The notes under the pieces: generated by a model
Database searches by the model: none
What the model was told of the DNA's origin: nothing
The model's input: only the letters and a program-made list of their open reading frames with translations
DNA from: Paenibacillus ehimensis NBRC 15659
GTDB taxonomy: Bacteria; Bacillota; Bacilli; Paenibacillales; NBRC-103111
Length of the DNA stretch: 44,918 nt
NCBI RefSeq assembly: GCF_004000785.1
Contig: NZ_BILX01000054.1
Coordinates: 1 to 44,918, forward strand
Direction: 5' to 3'
In this document: positions 15,878-24,993 of the stretch, in pieces
Layout: the number at the start of each line of letters is the position of its first letter
Position numbering within the stretch: position 1 is the stretch's first letter
Position numbers and translations under genes: made by a program

Positions 15878-17029
15878 TTGAAGCCTGCGATACGAGGGCG
15901 CCCGGATTTTCTGCTCTTTTTTATCACCATCGTGCTTGTCTGCTTCGGTCTCGTCATGATTTTTAGCGCCAGCTCGCCCCAGGCTGTCCTGAAGCATGGA
16001 AATGCCTCGTACTACTTGTTTAAGCAGGGAATGTTTGCATTGGTCGGAGGCTTTTTCCTGCTGTTGTTCATGCGTCTTCCTATTCAACTCTGGAAGAGGG
16101 CGGCGCCGTTTCTTCTGCTGACCACGCTGCTCTTGCTGATCCTGGTGCTGATTTGCGGTACGAACATCAATGGCGCGAAACGGTGGTTTGCCGTCGGCGG
16201 GTTAAATTTTCAGCCTGCCGAATACGCCAAGCTGGCGATCATCGTTTATTTAGCGGCCTTGATCAGCAGAAAAGGGGAGGCTGTCCGCGTGTTTAAAACG
16301 GGATTGCTTCCCTTAGTGATTGCGGTAGGAATTGTCCTCCTGCTTGTCCTGCTGCAGCCGGATTTCGGCACCGTGATCATTCTCGGCTTTATTGCCGGCG
16401 CGGTCATTGTGACGGGCGGCGTAGATTTGCGCCATCTTCTTGTTCTGGCTCTCGGACTTCTGCCGGTGCTTGTTCTCCTCGTGGTCGGTAAAAGCTACCG
16501 GCTGGAGCGCCTCGTTTCGTTCGCCGCTCCGTTCGATCACCGGACAGACTCCGGCTATCAGCTTGTCCAGTCGCTTTATGCTCTTGGGCATGGCGGAGTC
16601 ACGGGGAGCGGCTTGGGCCAAAGCGTCCAGAAGCTTTTTTATTTGCCGGAAGCGCATACGGATTTTATCGCTGCGGTGATCGGCGAGGAATTGGGTTTTA
16701 TCGGCACCTTGCTACTTTTTGCCATGTTTTTCGTCTTTATATTGCAGGGCTTTATGGCCGCGTTCAAGAGCGAGGATCCGTTTGCCTTCCTGCTGGGCAT
16801 GGGAATCGTAACGATGATCGGCATTCAATTCGTGCTGAACATCGGGGCCGTTACCGGCAGTCTGCCGATTACGGGCGTTCCGCTGCCTTTTATCAGCTAC
16901 GGAGGCTCCTCCTTAGTATCGTGCATGGCATGCACCGGTATTTTGTTAAGCATCTCGCGCGACAACAACCGCAGGCGGCAGGAGCGATTGCGCCAATCCC
17001 AAGAATCGAAGATCGAGGTACCCGTATGA
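15878..17029 (+). CDS. SEDS-family cell wall polymerase, FtsW/SpoVE-like
   Basis: This 383 aa protein has ten predicted transmembrane helices. SEDS motifs are visible: GLVMIFSAS near the N-terminus, NGAKRWF, FQPAEYAKLA, QPDFGT, the putative catalytic D262 in LPEAHTDFIAAVIGEELG, and GVPLPFISYGGSSL near the end. It would polymerise lipid II with a partner class B PBP, but no PBP gene is visible here. A TTG start follows AGGAGGTG at 7 bp. The stop overlaps the second SEDS gene (ATGA). It is likely an accessory rather than the housekeeping copy, since divisome or spore genes are absent. Confidence 0.92.
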   Translation: MKPAIRGRPDFLLFFITIVLVCFGLVMIFSASSPQAVLKHGNASYYLFKQGMFALVGGFFLLLFMRLPIQLWKRAAPFLLLTTLLLLILVLICGTNINGAKRWFAVGGLNFQPAEYAKLAIIVYLAALISRKGEAVRVFKTGLLPLVIAVGIVLLLVLLQPDFGTVIILGFIAGAVIVTGGVDLRHLLVLALGLLPVLVLLVVGKSYRLERLVSFAAPFDHRTDSGYQLVQSLYALGHGGVTGSGLGQSVQKLFYLPEAHTDFIAAVIGEELGFIGTLLLFAMFFVFILQGFMAAFKSEDPFAFLLGMGIVTMIGIQFVLNIGAVTGSLPITGVPLPFISYGGSSLVSCMACTGILLSISRDNNRRRQERLRQSQESKIEVPV

Positions 17030-18144
17030 TATTTTTGGATAAGCTGAAAAAAATAGACCGCGGCATCCTTGTATTTATGCTGTGCTTGGTGGCCGCCGGC
17101 ACGGTGGCGGTTTACCGGGCCACCGCAGGGACCAAATTGGATGGTCTGCACATCAGCAGCATGATCTATTTCGGGGTCTTTTGCGTTCCGATGCTGCTGG
17201 TAACGGTGCTTAATTACCGGTTGCTCACAGGCAAGCTGGCTTACTACTTGTATGCCTTCGGCATCGGCATGCTTGCCTACGTTCATTGGAAAGGGCACGT
17301 CGTGAACGGGGCGGCCCGGTGGTTAAGCATCGGCTCCGTGGAAATTCAACCCTCCGAGCCGGTGAAGCTGTTTACGATTCTGCTTGCTGCGCATCTGCTG
17401 CAGAAGCGGCAGGGAGAGAAGCTGCGCTTCGTTCAAGATCTCCTGCCCGTCTGCGCCGTATTTGCGGTACCCATTCTTTTTATTTTGAAACAGCCGGATT
17501 TGGGCACGGCTCTCGTATTTGTGGGCATCTTTTTCGGGATGATCTGGACGGGAAACATCCGGTTGTCGTATATGCTGACCGCCATTGGCGCTGCCGGGAT
17601 TGCGGTAGGGTCGGTGCTGTGGCTGTATTATGCCGACCGTGAACTGCTGTCGAAGATCGTCAAGCCGCATCAGATGGCGAGAATCCAGACGTTCCTGGAA
17701 CCGGGAAGCGATCCCCAGAAGTCGTGGCATTATGAACAAGCGCGGATGGCTATCGGTTCGGGCCAATTGCATGGAAATAACGAACATTACCAGCAGCAGG
17801 GGTTTGTCCCTTATGCGTACTCCGACTCAATCTTTGCGGTTGTTGGCGAAAAGTACGGGTTTTTGGGCGCGACGATTCTGCTCATGCTGTATTTTTTGCT
17901 GATCTACCGGATGGTCGGCATTGTTTTGGAGACGAAGGAATTGGCGGGCACTTACCTGGTTGCGGGGGTGACGGCCATGCTCGTTTTTCAGATTTACGTG
18001 AATATCGGGATGCACATCGGATTAGTTCCGTTAACCGGCATCTCTTTGCCCTTTATCAGCTACGGAGGAAGCTCGCTGCTCACCAATATGATTGCGCTCG
18101 GATTCGTTCTAAGCGTCAAAATTCATCAGGGCCAGTTTGAATAA
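17026..18144 (+). CDS. SEDS-family cell wall polymerase, RodA-like
   Basis: This 372 aa multi-pass protein shares the SEDS motifs with its neighbour: NGAARWLSIG, QPSEPVKLF, QPDLGTALVF, D267 in YAYSDSIFAVVGEKYG, and GISLPFISYGGSSLL. It is divergent enough not to be a recent tandem copy. The start at 17026 overlaps the previous stop, replacing a longer open frame that begins inside the upstream gene. Tandem SEDS pairs followed by a two-component system occur in Bacillales; the pair probably serves an alternative elongation or sporulation role. Confidence 0.9.
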   Translation: MIFLDKLKKIDRGILVFMLCLVAAGTVAVYRATAGTKLDGLHISSMIYFGVFCVPMLLVTVLNYRLLTGKLAYYLYAFGIGMLAYVHWKGHVVNGAARWLSIGSVEIQPSEPVKLFTILLAAHLLQKRQGEKLRFVQDLLPVCAVFAVPILFILKQPDLGTALVFVGIFFGMIWTGNIRLSYMLTAIGAAGIAVGSVLWLYYADRELLSKIVKPHQMARIQTFLEPGSDPQKSWHYEQARMAIGSGQLHGNNEHYQQQGFVPYAYSDSIFAVVGEKYGFLGATILLMLYFLLIYRMVGIVLETKELAGTYLVAGVTAMLVFQIYVNIGMHIGLVPLTGISLPFISYGGSSLLTNMIALGFVLSVKIHQGQFE

Positions 18145-18162
18145 AGCGGTTCTTCGCCTCAT

Positions 18163-18203
18163 TTGCACCGGATCTGCACATTATCTTCATTTTTTCCTAG
18201 TAT
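18163..18203 (+). promoter_or_regulatory. Promoter with 11-bp spaced direct repeats upstream of the OmpR-type system
   Basis: TTGCAC (18163-18168) and CTGCAC (18174-18179) are spaced 11 bp start to start, the geometry of OmpR/PhoB half-sites. A -10 TAGTAT (18198-18203) lies 18 bp after the second. The whole block, including GATCTGCA and ATCTTnAT, recurs before the deacetylase operon at 20827-20868. Confidence 0.55.
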
Positions 18204-18236
18204 TCTTTCTTGAAGAGAAGGCCGGAGGGGAATAGA

Positions 18237-18950
18237 ATGATAGGGATAACGAAGGAAACGGGAGAGCAAGCGATGCATAGAACGATATTGATTGTAGAAG
18301 ACGAGCCTATTTTACGCGAAATTATGAAGGATTATTTCATCAACGAAGGCTATGACGTGCTGGAAGCGGGGGACGGGAAAGAAGCGCTGTCGCTCTTTCA
18401 GGAACGCGAAGTGCACTTGATTATTTTGGACATTATGCTGCCGGAGCTGGACGGCTGGTCCGTGTGCCAGCGCATCCGCAAGAGCTCGAACGTTCCTATC
18501 ATTATGCTGACGGCCCGGGTGGACGAGGACGATACGCTGCTCGGATTCGAGCTGGGCGCGGATGACTATGTGACCAAGCCGTACAGTCCGCCGATTTTAT
18601 TGGCAAGAGCGAAGCGGCTGCTTGAGAGCAGGCCGGTTCAAGAGTCCGCGGGCGATACGTTGGTGAGCAGCGGCATTGCGGTGCATTTTCCTTCCCGTAC
18701 CGTCACGGTCGACGGGGTTAACGGCAATCTAACGCATACCGAATTTGAAATATTAACGTACTTGATGAAAAACAAAGGAATCGTCATCACAAGAGAACAG
18801 CTCATTACGAAAATTTGGGGCTATGATTTCGCAGGCGACGACCGCACCGTCAACAGCCACATCCGCAATTTGCGCCACAAATTAGGGGATAAGTCCAAAT
18901 GCATCATGACGGTCGTGCGCTCGGGCTATAAATTCGAGGATCACGCATGA
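18237..18950 (+). CDS. OmpR-family response regulator
   Basis: This is a 237 aa regulator from the ATG at 18237, which has a very strong GGAGGGG 6 bp upstream. An ATG at 18273 (MHRTILIV) with GGGAG is the alternative and would begin exactly at the receiver domain. The receiver has EDE, phospho-acceptor D65 in ILDIMLPELDGW, T in LTAR and K in TKPYSP. The winged-helix output domain follows (HTEFEILTYLMKNKG, DDRTVNSHIRNLRHKLG). Its stop overlaps the kinase start. The same promoter block before its own gene and before the deacetylase operon suggests autoregulation and control of that operon. Confidence 0.93.
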   Translation: MIGITKETGEQAMHRTILIVEDEPILREIMKDYFINEGYDVLEAGDGKEALSLFQEREVHLIILDIMLPELDGWSVCQRIRKSSNVPIIMLTARVDEDDTLLGFELGADDYVTKPYSPPILLARAKRLLESRPVQESAGDTLVSSGIAVHFPSRTVTVDGVNGNLTHTEFEILTYLMKNKGIVITREQLITKIWGYDFAGDDRTVNSHIRNLRHKLGDKSKCIMTVVRSGYKFEDHA

Positions 18951-20770
18951 GGATCGGCATCGTATTGAAGCTGTTTTTGCTGACGTCCGCGTTATGCATC
19001 CTTATTCTTACGATCATTTTTGGCGGGCAAGCCGTATTTTTCAAGCAATTTTATGTGCATCAAAAAGAGGAGGATGTCAAGACAGCCCTTCAATCTTACC
19101 GCCAGGATTACCTGAAGCATGCCGGGGACGCACAGGCCGTAGCCAAGCTGGAGCAAGATTTCTATCGAAAGCATGGCACCTGGATCACGGCATTGGACGC
19201 CATGGGCAATTTGAAATATACGGACGATTTTTACATGGAGGTCCGCTTGAAGCGCTCTACTGACACACCCGCCCTTTCCAATAAAACGATGACCATCCCG
19301 CTGTACAGTGTCATGAATGTGGAGGATTTCAGTAAAGGCGGTCCGTTTCTTGAACCATTTATTAAAGAGGGGCAGCCAATTGCCATGGAAGGCATTATGG
19401 TGAAAAATCGGTTGTTCCCGCAGCGGATGGGGCCAAGGGCATCCAATCTGAGAGAGGAAAATCGTCTGGAAAATCAGCAGCTGGTGAAGAAGGAGTATGA
19501 AGTCGTCCCCCGATTCGAGAATCCGGTCAAATATCATGAAAAGTATCCCTCTGCTCTGGTCCTCGGAACGATTACAAAGGTCCAGACACCGGAAGGTGCG
19601 GGAGCTGCGCGCTATACGAACCATTTGTATCTGGAACGGGTCAAAGCTTTTCAAGCGGATCTTCTCTACGGAGACTATGATGACCATTCGAATGCGGTCC
19701 GGATCGTGAATTATGAAGAAAACAATGTAAATTACAAAATGTTCGTGGACCGCATTGAAGATCCGACGGGGGATCCCACGTACATTTTCGCGATGACCTC
19801 GCTGCAGCCTGTGGATGAAGCCGCAGGGGTGATGCAAGATTACTATGTCTATATCATTATCGCCACACTGCTGCTCGTGCTGCTGGCATCGTTCTATTAT
19901 TCCCGCGGGATTGCCCGTCCTTTGCTGCGCATCAACCATACGACGAGAAAGATTGCGGACCTGGACTTTTCCGAAAAAATTCCGATCACAACCAAGGATG
20001 AGATCGGCGATCTGTCCCGCAATATTAACGAGCTTTCCGACCGGCTGCATTCCTATATCGCACAGCTGCAGCAGGATATCGAGAAAGAGAAGCAGCTGGA
20101 GCATACGAGGAAAGAATTTATTTCCGGCGTATCGCACGAATTGAAGACACCGCTAAGCGTAATCCAGAGCTGTCTGTCGATTCTGGGGGACGGAGTGGCG
20201 AGCCACAAGAGAGACCACTATTTCGCCGCCATGGAGAACGAAGTGAAGAAGATGGATCTGCTGATCGTCGATATGCTCGATCTGGCCAAATACGAGTCAG
20301 GGACGTATAAGATGAAAATGGACTCGTTTGCGATCGATGCCGTCATTGGGCAGGTATGCGGGAAATTGGCGATGGACATCGAGCAAAAGCAATTGCAGCT
20401 GCACCTCCGGCTGTCCCCGGCTGTCGTGGTTGCCAATCAGCATCGGATCGAGCAGGTGATCGTCAATTTCTTAACCAATGCCATTCGGCATACGCCGGAA
20501 CGAGAAGCCATTCACGTTTCGACCGTCGAATCGCACGATACGGTGACGGTACGTGTCGAAAATAAAGGGGCGTCCATTCCAGCCGAGCATCTGGAGAAAA
20601 TCTGGGACCGGTTTTACCGCGCCGAGCCTTCCCGTCATCGTTCCACGGGAGGAACCGGGCTGGGGCTTGCGATCTGCAAGAAAATATTGGAGCTGCACGG
20701 GGTGCCTTATGGCGTGACCAATACGGCGGACGGCGTGCTGTTCTTCTTCTGCTTGAATAAGAAAGTGTAG
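18947..20770 (+). CDS. Sensor histidine kinase with large extracellular domain
   Basis: This 607 aa kinase has TM1 (about 5-30), a roughly 265-residue extracellular sensor region of unrecognised fold, TM2 (about 298-318), HAMP (RGIARPLLRINHTTRKIADLDF), then HisKA with H397 in SGVSHELKTPLSVIQ. HATPase_c follows with NFLTNAIRHTP and STGGTGLGLAICKKIL. The G1 box is altered (VENKGASIPAEHLEKIWDRFYR instead of the usual D-N-G-x-G-I), and ENKG is seen in active PhoR-like kinases. ATGA overlap couples it to the regulator. Position between SEDS polymerases and wall-modifying enzymes suggests it senses envelope state. Confidence 0.92.
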   Translation: MRIGIVLKLFLLTSALCILILTIIFGGQAVFFKQFYVHQKEEDVKTALQSYRQDYLKHAGDAQAVAKLEQDFYRKHGTWITALDAMGNLKYTDDFYMEVRLKRSTDTPALSNKTMTIPLYSVMNVEDFSKGGPFLEPFIKEGQPIAMEGIMVKNRLFPQRMGPRASNLREENRLENQQLVKKEYEVVPRFENPVKYHEKYPSALVLGTITKVQTPEGAGAARYTNHLYLERVKAFQADLLYGDYDDHSNAVRIVNYEENNVNYKMFVDRIEDPTGDPTYIFAMTSLQPVDEAAGVMQDYYVYIIIATLLLVLLASFYYSRGIARPLLRINHTTRKIADLDFSEKIPITTKDEIGDLSRNINELSDRLHSYIAQLQQDIEKEKQLEHTRKEFISGVSHELKTPLSVIQSCLSILGDGVASHKRDHYFAAMENEVKKMDLLIVDMLDLAKYESGTYKMKMDSFAIDAVIGQVCGKLAMDIEQKQLQLHLRLSPAVVVANQHRIEQVIVNFLTNAIRHTPEREAIHVSTVESHDTVTVRVENKGASIPAEHLEKIWDRFYRAEPSRHRSTGGTGLGLAICKKILELHGVPYGVTNTADGVLFFFCLNKKV

Positions 20771-20793
20771 AACTTCGGTTCTGCACTTTTTTT
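20762..20793 (+). terminator. Intrinsic terminator with UUCG tetraloop overlapping the kinase stop
   Basis: AAAGTGTAGAAC (20762-20773) pairs with GTTCTGCACTTT (20778-20789, one G-U) around a C(TTCG)G tetraloop, followed by a T run. The stem includes the kinase stop codon. It separates the kinase from the deacetylase operon. Confidence 0.88.
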
Positions 20794-20826
20794 GTATGCT
20801 TGCAGCTCTCGTAATTCTTTAATTCA

Positions 20827-20868
20827 TCTGAATACGATCTGCATTTCATCTTTATCTTTCTCTATTAA
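20827..20868 (+). promoter_or_regulatory. Promoter of the deacetylase operon with the shared regulator block
   Basis: TCTGAA (20827-20832) and TCTGCA (20838-20843) are direct repeats 11 bp apart. A -10 TATTAA (20863-20868) lies 18 bp after CTGCAT. Aligned to 18171 onward, GATCTGCA is identical and 21 of the next 31 positions match. Confidence 0.55.
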
Positions 20869-20897
20869 TCTATCGATAGAGAGAGGAGATGGATGGA

Positions 20898-21674
20898 GTG
20901 GGAAGCAAGAAAAGAGCAAGATGGGGCGTGATGCTCGGTGCCGCAGGGCTGCTGTTTTTCGGGCTGGCGAAGGTGACGGCTTTTTCGGAAAAGGAGGTCG
21001 TGAAGCCGGGCGGAGCGCCTGCGGACACGAACGCGGCAGCCTCGGCCGACGGCAAGCCGCAAGGGAAGGTCGTCTACTTAACATTTGACGATGGCCCGAG
21101 CGAGTGGACGGGGCAATTTCTCGACGTCCTGAAGCAAAATAACATCAAGGCGACCTTTTTTATGCAAGGAAGCAACTTGAAACGTACCGAGCTGCAAGGC
21201 CAAGTAAGACGCGCCGTACGGGAAGGGCATTACGTCGGCGGGCACAGCATGACCCACCAATATAAGAAGCTGTACGAGGAGAAGCAATTCGTGCCGGAAA
21301 TGAAGCAAACCTTGTCGCTCATCCGGCAAATTACGGGCGAGAATCCGCATTTGGTGCGTCCGCCGTACGGTTCGTCGCCGGGATTAAACGATAAGCGCCT
21401 CCGCGATCAAATTGCGCAAGCGGGGATCAAGGTGTGGGACTGGACCATTGATTCGAACGATTGGAAGCTCAAGGGGCACCCGAACGAGATCGTCGACAAT
21501 ATCAAGAAGCAGACGAAGGCGGATCTGGAGGTCGTACTCATGCACGAAAAACCGCAGACGCTGCAAGTGCTGCCGGAAATCATCGATTTTTATAAGCAAA
21601 AGGGCTACAAGTTCGCCGTATATGACGAAACGAAGCATTTTCACCTGAATTTCATGAAGGATCATCGCTTGTAA
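20898..21674 (+). CDS. Membrane-anchored polysaccharide (peptidoglycan) deacetylase, NodB domain
   Basis: This 258 aa protein has an N-terminal signal anchor (about 8-29), a short Ala-rich linker and a CE4/NodB domain from about 57. TFDDGPS carries D64/D65, HSMTH carries metal ligands H116 and H120, RPPYG (154-158) forms the active-site groove, D185/D188 lie in TIDSNDW, and H216 in VLMHE is the catalytic acid position. It removes acetyl groups from wall glycan or another polysaccharide, as PdaA/PgdA relatives do. The GTG at 20898 is preferred: AGAGGAG (20882-20888) is 9 bp upstream, whereas the ATG at 20889 abuts it. It is first in a five-gene operon. Confidence 0.9.
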   Translation: MGSKKRARWGVMLGAAGLLFFGLAKVTAFSEKEVVKPGGAPADTNAAASADGKPQGKVVYLTFDDGPSEWTGQFLDVLKQNNIKATFFMQGSNLKRTELQGQVRRAVREGHYVGGHSMTHQYKKLYEEKQFVPEMKQTLSLIRQITGENPHLVRPPYGSSPGLNDKRLRDQIAQAGIKVWDWTIDSNDWKLKGHPNEIVDNIKKQTKADLEVVLMHEKPQTLQVLPEIIDFYKQKGYKFAVYDETKHFHLNFMKDHRL

Positions 21675-21699
21675 AATCATAAAGGAGTGGGAAATCGAA

Positions 21700-22365
21700 A
21701 TGGTAAACAAATGGACGGCAATCGTACTGACAGGGGCTATCGCATTCACGCTCGCGGCCTGCAGAAATGAAGAACGGGAGCAGGGCCTGGCCGCTGCAAC
21801 CCGCGACAAGGAAGCGGCAGCAGCGACCGCCGAGACTTCGTATAAATCGATGTACAGCTCAAGCGTCTTTCTCGGGGACTCGATTACGGAAGGACTATCG
21901 TTCCATGGGATGCTGGATGACAAAAACGTGATGGGCAAAGCGGGCGCGACCGCCATGTTCGCCTTGGAGGATGTGGACGACTTGGCCGGCCGAAATCCGA
22001 AGCACGTATTCATCCAACTAGGATCGGACGATCTCTTATGGCCTACGGACAATCCCAAGCAATTTTCGCTGGCGAACTATGCGAAGCTGATCGGAAAAAT
22101 CAAGGAAAAGCTGCCGAAAGCCAAAATTACGATTTTATCGGTCACGCCGGTGACGGCGGAAGCGGAGAAGAGCGAGCCGCGCTATAAAAACATTGCGGAT
22201 TACAATCAAGGCCTGAAGGAGCTGGCCGCCAAGGAAAAGGTGGGTTTCACCGACGTATCCCCGATTTTTGCGGCTCATCCGGACCTGCACGATACGGACG
22301 GCATCCATATGAAAGCCGAATATTATACGCAGCTGCTGAAGCTTTTGCAGGATCACGTGAAATAG
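21700..22365 (+). CDS. SGNH/GDSL-family lipoprotein (esterase/acetyltransferase-like)
   Basis: This 221 aa lipoprotein has lipobox TLAAC (Cys 21). The SGNH hydrolase blocks are visible: block I GDSITEG with nucleophile S61, block III QLGSDDLLW (108-114; D replaces the usual Asn of GxND), and block V DGIHMK with D200 and H203. Extracellular SGNH proteins beside MBOAT and DHHW proteins typically transfer or remove O-acetyl groups on polysaccharides. The ribosome binding site AAAGGAG is strong. The block III change could alter the oxyanion hole. Confidence 0.87.
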   Translation: MVNKWTAIVLTGAIAFTLAACRNEEREQGLAAATRDKEAAAATAETSYKSMYSSSVFLGDSITEGLSFHGMLDDKNVMGKAGATAMFALEDVDDLAGRNPKHVFIQLGSDDLLWPTDNPKQFSLANYAKLIGKIKEKLPKAKITILSVTPVTAEAEKSEPRYKNIADYNQGLKELAAKEKVGFTDVSPIFAAHPDLHDTDGIHMKAEYYTQLLKLLQDHVK

Positions 22366-22392
22366 GAGCTTCCGGCAAGGAGTGAACGGGCA

Positions 22393-23799
22393 TTGGTATT
22401 CAGCAGTCTGATCTTTCTATTCTTGTTTCTGCCATTGACGCTCTTGGTTTATTATGTGTCGCCTGCCGGGCTGCGGAATGCTGTGCTCCTCTTCGTCAGT
22501 CTGGTGTTTTATGCGTGGGGAGAGCCCGTATATATCGTCATCATGGTCTTTTCGACCCTGTTCGATTATGCGAACGGGCTGCTGATCGACAAGTACAGAA
22601 GCCGTAAAGGCATCGCCAGAACGATATTCATCGGCTCCATCGCCGTCAATCTGGGGATTCTCGGCTTCTTCAAATATTACGGCTTCCTCGTGGACAATCT
22701 CAACCAGCTGTTCGGCTTGTCGATTCAGGCGGCCGCGCTTCCGCTTCCGGTCGGCATCTCGTTCTATACGTTTCAGACGATGTCTTATGTGGTGGACGTG
22801 TACCGGGACAAAATCCCGGCGCAGCGCAACCTGCTGTCGTTCGGCGCCTATATTACGATGTTTCCGCAGCTTGTTGCGGGTCCGATCGTCAAGTACGGCG
22901 ATATTGCGCACCAGCTCGCGGGCCGGACCATAACGCTGGACCGGTTCGGCGAAGGGGCGGAGCTCTTCATCAGGGGGCTTGCCAAAAAGGTGCTTCTGGC
23001 CAACAACATCGGGCTGCTGTGGGCAAGTGTGAAAGCGACGCCTGCGGACGAGCTGACCGTGGCTTCCGCCTGGCTCGGCATCATCGCCTTTACGTTTCAG
23101 ATTTATTTCGATTTCAGCGGCTATTCGGATATGGCGCGCGGCCTCGGCAAAATGTTCGGGTTCGATTTTATGGAAAACTTCAACTATCCGTATATTTCCA
23201 GAAGCATTACGGAGTTTTGGCGCAGGTGGCACATCTCGCTAGGCTCCTGGTTCCGGGAGTACGTGTATATTCCGCTTGGCGGCAACCGGATGGGGATGCT
23301 CAACCAGCTCCGGAATTTGCTCGTCGTATGGCTCCTAACCGGATTGTGGCATGGGGCGAGCTGGAATTTCGTCGTCTGGGGCTTGTATTTCGGGTTCTTC
23401 GTTACGGTCGAAAAGCTGTTTCTGTTAAGGTGGCTGCAAAATAAACCGCGCTTTGTCGGACATGGGTATACGCTTGTCATCGTCATGGTCGGGTGGGTGT
23501 TTTTCGAATTCGAGAAGCTGTCGTCAGCCACCGCCTATATCGGGACGATGTTCGGCTTCGGGGCGCATGGCTTGGCGGACAACCGCACCTGGTACGACTT
23601 GTCGGCGAATCTCCTGCTGCTGGTCGTCTTGGCTTTATGCTCGACTCCGCTTCCGGGAAAAGCGATGACCCGGCTGACCGAAAGGTTCCGGAGGACAGGC
23701 GTAGTCGCCGCTCCTGCGGTCTATTTCGTTCTGCTGTTTCTGTCAACGGCTTATTTGGTCAATGCCACCTATAACCCATTCCTCTACTTTAGATTTTGA
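22393..23799 (+). CDS. MBOAT-family O-acyltransferase (AlgI/DltB/PatA-like)
   Basis: This 468 aa protein has about ten to eleven membrane helices. MBOAT features include FYAWGEPVYI, PVGISFYTFQTMSYVVDVYR, FPQLVAGPIVKY, DFSGYSDMARGLGKMFGF, FWRRWHISLGSWFREYVYIPLGG, and the conserved H320 in LLTGLWHGASWNFVVWG. It moves acyl groups from cytoplasmic donor to extracytoplasmic polysaccharide, with the neighbouring DHHW and SGNH proteins as likely partners. A TTG start has AGGAG about 11 bp upstream. The stop overlaps the open frame of the next gene. Confidence 0.93.
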   Translation: MVFSSLIFLFLFLPLTLLVYYVSPAGLRNAVLLFVSLVFYAWGEPVYIVIMVFSTLFDYANGLLIDKYRSRKGIARTIFIGSIAVNLGILGFFKYYGFLVDNLNQLFGLSIQAAALPLPVGISFYTFQTMSYVVDVYRDKIPAQRNLLSFGAYITMFPQLVAGPIVKYGDIAHQLAGRTITLDRFGEGAELFIRGLAKKVLLANNIGLLWASVKATPADELTVASAWLGIIAFTFQIYFDFSGYSDMARGLGKMFGFDFMENFNYPYISRSITEFWRRWHISLGSWFREYVYIPLGGNRMGMLNQLRNLLVVWLLTGLWHGASWNFVVWGLYFGFFVTVEKLFLLRWLQNKPRFVGHGYTLVIVMVGWVFFEFEKLSSATAYIGTMFGFGAHGLADNRTWYDLSANLLLLVVLALCSTPLPGKAMTRLTERFRRTGVVAAPAVYFVLLFLSTAYLVNATYNPFLYFRF

Positions 23800-23813
23800 A
23801 GAGGGTGATCTTC

Positions 23814-24971
23814 ATGCATAACATGCACAGGTACAGCAAACGTTCGCAAGCGATGATCGCCATGCTGCTCCTGTTTTCGCTCGGGGGCGTCATGCTGGTC
23901 AATCTGTTTAAGCCAAGCAAATCATTTTCGGAAGCGGAAAACCGGAGCTTGGAGCAGCTTCCGCCGTTTTCGTTTCACAGCTTGGTTTCGGGAAAGTTTA
24001 CTGCCGGCTTCGAGAAATATATCTCCGATCAATTTATGGCCAGGGATTTCTGGATCGGCGTCAAATCCGATGCGGACCGGGCCATGGGGAAGAAGGAGAG
24101 CAACGGGGTTTACCTCGGGAAGGACGGCTATTTCATTCAAAAATTCACTCCGCCCGCAGACGGGGATTTGGAGAATAAGGTGAACGCGATCCATTCCCTG
24201 GCTAAGGCTGCGCCTGGATTGCGCATGTTCGTCATGCTCGTACCTACCGCCGCCAGCGTGCTTGCCGATAAGCTCCCGGACTACGCGCCAGCGGGCGAGG
24301 AGCTGACGTATCTCGATCAAGTGAAGCAGGCGCTGCGTAGGGATATTCGCTTTGTCGACGTATATCCCGCGCTTCATGCGCAGCGGGAAAGGTCCGTCTA
24401 TTATAAAACCGATCATCACTGGACGACAAGAGGCGCATTCTACGCTTATCAGGAGCTAGGCAAGCGGATGGGACTGACCCCGAGGAAGGAAGAAGACTTC
24501 ACCATCCGCCAAGTGACGGATGAGTTCTACGGCTCGCTGTATTCGAAGAGCGGCTTCAGACATGTCGAGCCCGACAGTATCGAGCTGTATACGCTGAAGG
24601 CGGGCGAGAGCTGTATCGTAGAGTACGTCGATGAGGGTCAAAGCTCGCATTCCATGTATGCGATGGACAATCTCGGCAAGAAGGACAAGTACACGGTATT
24701 TTTTGGCGGCAATCATTCCTTGATCAAAATAACGACAGGCCTTCGCGACGGAACGAAATTGCTGGTGGTCAAGGATTCGTATGCCAACAGCTTCATTCCT
24801 TTTCTAGCTTCGCATTTCAGCGAAATTTATGTCGTCGACCCGAGATATTACGAGAAGGACTTGAAGGCGCTCATGCAAGAGCGTCAAATCCGCGACGTGC
24901 TGCTGCTGTACAACGCCAATACGTTTTTTGAGGATCCGTCGTTGAACCAACTGGCGGAGTCGCCGGAATAA
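23814..24971 (+). CDS. DHHW-family extracytoplasmic protein (AlgJ/AlgX-like)
   Basis: This 385 aa protein has one N-terminal membrane anchor (about 14-32) and an SGNH-like AlgX/J domain. The eponymous D200-H201-H202-W203 motif occurs in KTDHHWTTRGAF, and VVKDSYANSFIPFL has the expected nucleophile serine region. SFSEAENRSLEQLPPFS after the anchor is typical of the family. It probably works with the MBOAT protein in polysaccharide O-acetylation. The start at 23814 is fixed by GAGGGTGAT upstream; the TTG at 23796 overlaps the MBOAT stop but has no site. Confidence 0.9.
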   Translation: MHNMHRYSKRSQAMIAMLLLFSLGGVMLVNLFKPSKSFSEAENRSLEQLPPFSFHSLVSGKFTAGFEKYISDQFMARDFWIGVKSDADRAMGKKESNGVYLGKDGYFIQKFTPPADGDLENKVNAIHSLAKAAPGLRMFVMLVPTAASVLADKLPDYAPAGEELTYLDQVKQALRRDIRFVDVYPALHAQRERSVYYKTDHHWTTRGAFYAYQELGKRMGLTPRKEEDFTIRQVTDEFYGSLYSKSGFRHVEPDSIELYTLKAGESCIVEYVDEGQSSHSMYAMDNLGKKDKYTVFFGGNHSLIKITTGLRDGTKLLVVKDSYANSFIPFLASHFSEIYVVDPRYYEKDLKALMQERQIRDVLLLYNANTFFEDPSLNQLAESPE

Positions 24972-24993
24972 GCCGGAAAGGAGGGGAAGATTG

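Noticed and set aside
18992..20137. 381-codon minus-strand open frame opposite the sensor kinase
   Set aside because: It is an antisense shadow of a well-supported kinase and its translation is low-complexity, rich in Ile/Leu/His/Arg.
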